Shown piece after piece: positions 58,597 to 64,000 of a stretch of 64,000 nucleotides of DNA; within the stretch, counting starts at the first letter, position 1; every line of letters starts with the position of its first letter. Both the position numbers and the translations under genes were made by a program. The notes beneath the pieces were generated by a model that worked only from the letters and a program-made list of their open reading frames with translations, made no database searches and was not told where the DNA came from. Source of the stretch: Solanum dulcamara (lineage: Eukaryota > Streptophyta > Magnoliopsida > Solanales > Solanaceae); assembly GCF_947179165.1 (NCBI RefSeq), contig NC_077248.1:47332232-47396231 (forward strand). Reading direction: 5' to 3'.

Positions 58597-59600
58597 TCAT
58601 GCTTCCAAAATACACTATCAATTGGAGGAATGTCGCCAATGCTGACATTCTAATTACTACTATGCCTCCATCATTTAGAGTGTAGACAAGGAACAAAGCT
58701 CGAGTAGCTGAGCCTAAGGTTAATAATAGAACTTAACAGGTTCCACAGACACCTACTGCTCAGCCTATATTATTTCTAAGGCGGAGTTTAGAGGAGCTAT
58801 AACCTTGTTCACTAAGTTCATGGCTTCCCAATTAGGATATCAAACCACTCTAGTCCCTAACTCTACTTTTCAAGAGCATTCAACTTCTAAGAGGATTAAA
58901 GACTTTTTGAGGATGTTCCCACCAATTCACTGAGTCCAAGGTTAAGGGGGAACTTCAGAATTTGGATGAAGAGATATGGAAGATTATAAAAGCTATGCAT
59001 GCAACTGACATTGAGGGAGTTAAGCTTGTTTACTATCATCTCAAAGAGGTGTCTAATTTTTGGTACAACTAGTGGGAGGAGAGTCATGGTAAGAATGTCG
59101 AGCCTATTATTTGGGATGAGTTTGAGGATGCATTCCTAGACCACTTCTTTCCTCAAGAGCTAAAGGAAGCAAAGGTTGAAGAGTTCATGAATCTGAAATA
59201 GGATAGGTTGACAGTGAAAGAGTACAACCTGATATTCATCTAGTTGTTCAGGTATGCTCCAGAGATGGTTCTAGATATGAGACTCAAGATGAGGAAGTTT
59301 GTCTCTGACCTTTGCAAACATGTGAACAAAGAGATTTTATAGCTATGCACCATAATCAGTAAGTGCTGACATCAAACAAAAGATATCTCTAGAAAGTGTG
59401 GCCCAAGGTTCTTCACGTAAGTCGCTCTATGGTAAATGTGGTAGATTTCATTTAGGAGAGTCTTGTGATGGAATTAGTGGCTGTTACAAGTATGGTAAGA
59501 TGTATTACTACTGGAGAGAAATGGGGGCAACAAGCCCAAGTCTTCTTCAGCAGCACCATCTGGTAGAATTGGCCAGAAAGTTACTACTTCAGGGGTAGGT
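58597..59600 (+). pseudogene. RE4 gag
   Basis: Probable old start near 58600 (ATGCTTCCAAAATAC). Gag core readable at 58900-59340: KVKGELQNLDEEIWKI, KLVYYHLKEVSNFWYN, EFEDAFLDHFFPQELKEAK, RLKMRKFVSDLCKHVNKE, across several shifts. The zinc-knuckle region at 59398-59530 reads CGRFHLGESCDGISGCYKYG: the knuckle CYKC has become CYKY and the His and last Cys are lost. Gag would build the particle and bind element RNA. Confidence 0.78.
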
Positions 59601-60126
59601 GAAGGTTCAAACCATCTGTATGGTATAGATATTTTCCAAGACCAAGAGAACTCACCAGATATTGTCATCAGATGCTTAAAGTCCTTTCTTATGATGTTTA
59701 TGCTTTACTTGATTCAGTTTAAACCCTATCCTTTGTGACTCCATATGTAGTTGTAAAGTTTGAGATCCATCCCGAATATCTTTTAAAGCCCTTCAGTGTT
59801 TTACTCCTGTTGGTGAGTTCATTCTAGTTAAAAGAGTCTTTAGAGATTATACAGTTTCCATTTGTCATAAAGACACCATAGTAGACTTAGTTGAGTTGGA
59901 CATGGTAGATTTTATTGTCATTCAAGGTATAGATAGGCTTTATGTTTGTTATGCCTCAGTGATTGGAGACCTCAATTTGTCAAATTCAAGTTTCCCAATG
60001 ACCTATTTATTAAGTACAAGGGTAGTGCATATATGATTAAGGGTCGATTCATTTCATACCTTAAGGCCAAAAACGTTAGTTTCTAAGGAGTGTATCTATC
60101 ACATTGTTTGAGTTACAGATGATAGT
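59601..60126 (+). pseudogene. RE4 pol: protease and linker
   Basis: Reads GSNHLYGIDIFQDQENSPDI, then SYDVYALLDSV, stop, TLSFVTPYVVVKFEIHPEY. The LDPGAT active-site motif has become LDSV-stop-T, so the catalytic Asp stands but its Gly is gone. The linker at 59860-60060 reads HKDTIVDLVELDMVDFIVI and GIDRLYVCYAS, weakly preserved. Confidence 0.75.
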
Positions 60127-61082
60127 GTGCAAACACAACCCCTTCAGTTTGTTCAAGTTGTAAATAAGTTTCCTGAAGTCTTTCCTAATGATTTGTCTAG
60201 AGTCACTACCGATAGGGAGAAAAACTTTGGAATAGATGTTCTTCCTGATATACAACCTATCTCTATTCAACCATATAAAATGGTTTCAATCGAGTTAAAA
60301 GAGTTAAAAGAGCAATTAAAAGATCTCCTTGATAAGGGATTCATTAGGCTGAGTATCTCACCTTGGGGCACTCTTGTCCTATTCATGTAAAAGAAAGATG
60401 GTTCCCTTAGGATGTGCATCAACTACTGTTAGTTGAATAAAGTCACCATAAAGAATAAGTATCCTCTTCCCAGAACTGATGACCTATTTGACCAACTTCA
60501 GGGTGCCACTTGTTTCTCTAAGATAGACCTCACATCAGGCTATCACTAGTTGAAAGTGAGAGAAAGTGACATTCTAAAGACAACCTTCAGGACCCGTTAT
60601 GGTTACTATGAGTTTCTTGTCATGTTCTTGGTTTGATGAACGCTCTTGCAACATTCATGAACCTTATGAAAAGAGTGTTTAAGTAGTATCTAGGCATGTT
60701 TGTTATCATGTTTATCAAGGACATTCTGAGATATTGTAGAAATAAGGAGGAGAATGCCAACCATCTCAAAATTATTCTCCAAACTCTCAAGGATAGGGAG
60801 TTCTATGCAAATTTTTCTATGTGCGAGTTTTGGAGTACATATTTGGCATTCCAATGCCATATTATTCTCGATGAAGGTATCCAAGTCGATTCACAAAAGA
60901 TCGAGGCGGTAAAAAGAAGGCCCGTAACTAAATCCCTAAGTGAAATAAAGAATTTCTTGGGTTTGGCTGGTTACTATGGAAGATTTATCAAAGGGATCTC
61001 ATCCATATCATCTCCATTGACTAATTTGACTCAAAACAAGACTAAGTTCCAATGGTCCGATGCTTGTGAAATAAGTTTTTAA
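60127..61082 (+). pseudogene. RE4 pol: reverse transcriptase
   Basis: 60127-60390 is open: VVNKFPEVFPNDLSRVTTD, FGIDVLPDIQPISIQPYKM, then LKEQLKDLLDKGFIRLSISP. It continues past a stop (CAT GTA to TAA region at 60388) with KKDGSLRMCINYC, stop, [32 protein letters not shown] and FRTRYGYYEFLVM. The catalytic box at about 60700-60735 reads FVIMFIKDILRYC: the first Asp of FIDD is Lys. 60696-61082 is open again, with LKIILQTLKDREFYANFSMC and SEIKNFLGLAGYYGRF in the thumb and connection region. Confidence 0.88.
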
Positions 61083-61085
61083 GAG

Positions 61086-61700
61086 TTGAAAACCAAATTG
61101 ACTACTGTTCCAGTATTGTCCTTGCCTAAGGGAACAAATAGTTTTGTTTTTTATTGTGATCTATATATAGTTGGATTGGGTTGTGTTTTGATGAAAATAG
61201 GTAAAGTCATAGCTTATTCTTCTAGACAACTTAAGATCCACAAGAGGAACTATCCAACTCAGGATTTTGAGTTGGCAGTAGTAGTATTTGTTATGAAAAT
61301 ATGGCGTCACTATCTATATAGCGTGCATGTAGATGTTTTCACTGACGACAAAAGTCTTTAATATGTTTTTAGTCAAAAAGAGTTGAACTAGAACAAGAGA
61401 AGACATCTTGAGTTACTCAAAGATTATGACATGAGCATTCTCTACCACCCAAGTAAAGCTAATGTTATTATTTATGCTCATAGTAGTCTATCCATACGGA
61501 GTATTTCTCATGTGGGGAAGGAAAAAAGAGTTGGCTAAGGAAGTGTATGGACTTGCATGTTTGGATTTTTGCCTTGTGGACTCAAATAAAAGTGGTCTCA
61601 TTTTTCAAAATAAGGCTGAGTCTTCACTAGAGGTGGAAGTAATGAATAAACAAGATCAAGAGCCTATTCTACCTTATTTAAAGGAAGAGGTTCACAAGTA
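61086..61700 (+). pseudogene. RE4 pol: RNase H and connection segment
   Basis: Follows RT after one stop codon (61081-61083). 61086-61361 reads [20 protein letters not shown], then [48 protein letters not shown]; the TDH motif is TDD here. It continues with QKELN, stop, NKRRHLELLKDYDMSILYH. 61462-61701 holds the linker with KELAKEVYGLACLDFCLVDS and KQDQEPILPYLKEEVHK. Confidence 0.85.
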
Positions 61701-62637
61701 GAAAGATCGTTTTTACTAAAAGGGGAGATGGTGTGTTGAGGTATCAAGGTAGAATTTGAGTTTCGAATGTCGATAGTCTCCAAGAAAGAATCATGATAGA
61801 GACTCATAGCTTTAGATATTCAATCCATCTAGGTTCTACCAAGATGTACCATAACTTGAGAGAAGTCTATTGGTAGAGTGTCTTGAAGAGAGACATTGAA
61901 ATCATTTTTTCTAAGTGCTTGAATTGTGAACAAGTTAAAGTTAAATATCAAAGGTGTTGTGGTGTAGCTCAAAATATAGGGTTTCTAGAGTGAAAATAGA
62001 AGATGATCAATATTGACTTCATTATAGGCGTACCGCAATCTTGCTGACGATATGATTGAAATTGGGTGATTAAAGACCACATGACTAAATCATCCAACTT
62101 CTTCTTAGTTAAGACTACAGATTCAGCAGATGATTATGCTAGATTGTATATTTATTTTCAAACTTCATGGAGTTTCCTTGTTCATCATCTTAGAAAGAGG
62201 TTCTCCATCACTACACAGTTTTAGAAGTCATTTCAAAAAGATTTAGGATCGAAGGTAAATCTTAGTACTACTTTCCATCTTCAAAAAGATGGTCAACCAG
62301 AGTATATGATTTAGACTCTTGAGGTCATTTTAAGAACTTGTGTTATCGACTTTAAAGGTAATTGGGATAATTACTTGCCTCTTATAGAGCTTGCTTACAA
62401 TAACAGTTATCACTCAACTATTCTGAAGGCTCCTTGTGAGGCTCTTTATGGGAGGAGATGTAGATTACTAGTTGTTTGGTTCAAAGGTTGTGAAACTAAG
62501 TTGATAGGGACAAACTTAGTTTATCAAGCTATGGAGAAGGTGAAGGTTATACAACAGAGGTTTAAAACCATACAAAGTCATTAAAAGTCCTATGCTAATG
62601 CTAGGAGAAGAGACTTAGAATTTGAGGTGAATGATTA
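61701..62637 (+). pseudogene. RE4 pol: integrase, cut before the chromodomain
   Basis: The zinc module at 61800-61960 reads GSTKMYHNLREVYW, KRDIEIIFSKCLNCEQVK. The core at 61980-62330 has KMINIDFIIGVPQS (first Asp kept), WVIKDHMTKSSNFFLVKT and TTFHLQKDGQPEYMI, where the catalytic Glu region is still visible. 62375-62584 reads LIELAYNNSYHSTILKAPCE, ALYGRRCRLLVVWFKGCETK. The last readable piece is NARRRDLEFEVNDYV, just before the GPF/Y module, where an inverse LTR starts at 62638. Confidence 0.85.
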
Positions 62638-63324
62638 TGTTATGCCCCAAATCTACATCCTAGGCATGGCCAGCACTAGGAAACGATCATTGGTTCCCAA
62701 GCAAACCCTTAGGATGACTAACTATAAATACAAAGACTTAACTTATAGAAAAATGTAACTCATATGAGCATAATTAAGTAAGTAAGCTTAACTTCTCAAA
62801 TAAATGTCAATACTCAAATATTAAAATAGTAGGAAACATGAACTATGAAAAAAACTGAAAGAACTCGTAACTTTTTTTGTCTAGTCTATGAAGCCTCTAA
62901 AAGTGACTCTAGATAGGTACCAGGATACACTATGACAACCTCAAAATGTTAATAAGTAAAGACTTAATGAAAAGACAAAGAGATCCTCCAAATATAAAGA
63001 GGTCTCACCAAAAGTTGGATGGAAACTAATCTTCAATAATGCACCTGTTGAGGATCTCTATCACCTATATTTGCATCATAGAATAATGCAGAACCAAATA
63101 GCATGAATACATGGACTGTATGATATGTAAAATAGTTGAAAAGAAACTTACTCAAGAATACTGAACTAAACTCAACTCAATAGAATGAATACTCAATAAA
63201 TCATGAAAAATATGAATTACTACTTTACAAAACTATAGATAATTAAATGCAACTCAGTATAAAAAATTATTTTACTAATTGGAGAGTTTCTCTAACTAAA
63301 AACCATCATTATGAGCCTCGTTAT
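62638..63324 (-). repeat. LTR-III in inverse orientation inside RE4 integrase
   Basis: Starts TGTTATGCCCCAAATC and follows the RE3 LTR (e.g. 18501-19190 and 49877 onward) for about 690 bp until it is broken at 63325. The 5-bp left flank is GATTA (62633-62637). The other end lies outside the window, so a solo LTR cannot be told from a full element. Confidence 0.82.
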
Positions 63325-64000
63325 TGTAAGACCCAGGAAGTTAAAAAGTTGGAACCAAGAAGAAATTCTCAATTTTCAGACTGACCTCATGTTTACGAGT
63401 CACTCAATGACTCGTAGAGCTTTTTATGACTCATAAGAGTGAGCCATAGAGAGAGCCTCAGGGCCTGTCAAGAACCAAACTCAAAGAAAGTCCTACAACT
63501 CAACAGTATGAATTATCATCTTGTTGACGAGTTTTAAGGATGACTCATTTCAAACATTCAGAAGCCTAGTATTTGTATGTTATTTAGACCTACAGGATGA
63601 GTCATTTGGACGACTCATAAACCTGACGTGAGTGATAACTATGACTTGTAGACCCAACTTTAGAGGCTAACAAATCCCAGAAAATTTAGTACCTATGTTA
63701 CGACTCAAGTCTACGAGTCGTAGACCTAAAGATGACTCGTAGAATTTAACTCATCGATTCAAAATTTGAGTTTAATGAAGGGTAATTGTGTCTTTTACCA
63801 AGGTTCAGGTCAATATATCTAGACAGAATTATGGCTATGTTCGATCTTATAACTACCCATTCCTTTGAAATTTCCCTCATTCTAAATTATTCATCTAAAT
63901 TCTACTACGGCAAGAACACAAATTCTCTCAAGGTTCTTGTTTAAGCTACAAGCTAGGGTTTTTGATTTTCATCAAGGATTCTCTTCAATTCTAAGTGATT
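63325..64000 (+). mobile_element. LTR-VI: start of another LTR, runs out of the window
   Basis: TGTAAGACCCAGGAAGTT marks an LTR-type start and interrupts LTR-III, whose sequence stops here. Left flank GTTAT (63320-63324). The body is rich in ACGAGTC/GACTCGTAGA words with a perfect 15-bp inverted repeat TCTACGAGTCGTAGA at 63710-63724. No coding domain. Confidence 0.72.
63710..63724. repeat. Perfect 7-1-7 inverted repeat in LTR-VI
   Basis: TCTACGA-G-TCGTAGA. Part of a group of GACTCGTAGA-like words between 63390 and 63750. Confidence 0.85.

Larger units (their letters stand above)
56131..62637 (+). mobile_element. RE4: plus-strand chromovirus, relative of RE3, 3' part lost
   Basis: 5' LTR-III 56131-58382, primer site 58387-58398, gag from 58597, then protease, RT, RNase H and integrase to 62637. 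It is interrupted before the chromodomain by an inverse LTR-III. Its leader (58383-58450) matches the RE3 leader, so the two are one family in opposite orientations. No 3' LTR in the window. Frameshifts and stops throughout; the longest open stretch is 128 codons. Confidence 0.88.

Noticed and set aside
62638..64000. 3' LTR of RE4
   Set aside because: It is in the opposite orientation to RE4's 5' LTR, and RE4 pol is cut before its GPF/Y and chromodomain parts. It is a separate insertion.
1..64000. Bacterial or phage gene system, or an intact plant gene
   Set aside because: No operon-like coding, no ribosome binding site pattern, no long ORF and no exon series with recognisable protein. All readable protein is retroelement Gag-Pol.

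Overview
The window is plant nuclear DNA, AT-rich, made up almost entirely of nested, decayed LTR retrotransposons of the Ty3/gypsy superfamily. The recognisable pol fragments (retropepsin, reverse transcriptase, RNase H, integrase with a GPF/Y module and a chromodomain tail) and the initiator-tRNA-Met-like primer binding sites point to chromoviruses of the Tekay/Del type. LTR sequence style suggests a dicot, most likely Solanaceae (inference, not tested). I found no intact host gene, tRNA, rRNA or functional ORF; every retroelement gene carries frameshifts and stops. Local labels used here: RE1 to RE5 for elements, LTR-I to LTR-VI for LTR families.

Layout. RE1 (minus strand, LTR-I) is the host of the nest: left LTR 1-2592, right LTR from 26779. 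RE2 (minus, LTR-II, 2642-14695) is inserted at the 3' end of RE1 pol, flanked by AGAAG/AAAAG. A 3.1 kb solo LTR-I (plus, 3970-7068, target duplication TTAAC) sits in the left LTR of RE2. RE3 (minus, LTR-III, 18501-25693, target duplication ATCAA) is inserted in RE1 gag. The right LTR of RE1 is then broken by an inverted duplication: a truncated LTR-III (minus), a piece of LTR-I (plus), the rest of LTR-I (minus) and an LTR-III (plus) make a fold-back palindrome, 28257-32305. RE5 (plus) follows: an LTR interrupted by another LTR-like insert, a perfect tRNA-Met primer site, and a gag fragment ending at 37062.

At 37063 the sequence jumps back to the leader of RE2 (base 12534) and about 19.8 kb is repeated in the same order to 56878, so the window holds a direct tandem duplication with a period near 24.5 kb. 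The copies differ by roughly 1-2% in stretches compared by eye. LTR pairs within the nested elements look about 80-85% identical, so the duplication is much younger than the elements. The second copy keeps the full palindrome: its right arm is the complete 5' LTR (56131-58382) of RE4, a plus-strand relative of RE3 whose gag-pol runs to 62637. There RE4 is cut by an LTR-III in the opposite orientation, itself cut at 63325 by the start of a sixth LTR that leaves the window.

The parts no longer work together as elements. The most notable content is structural: the young tandem duplication, the fold-back LTR pair that could be read as a long hairpin RNA, and several deletion or duplication footprints that distinguish the two copies. 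I saw no new enzymatic or defence system.
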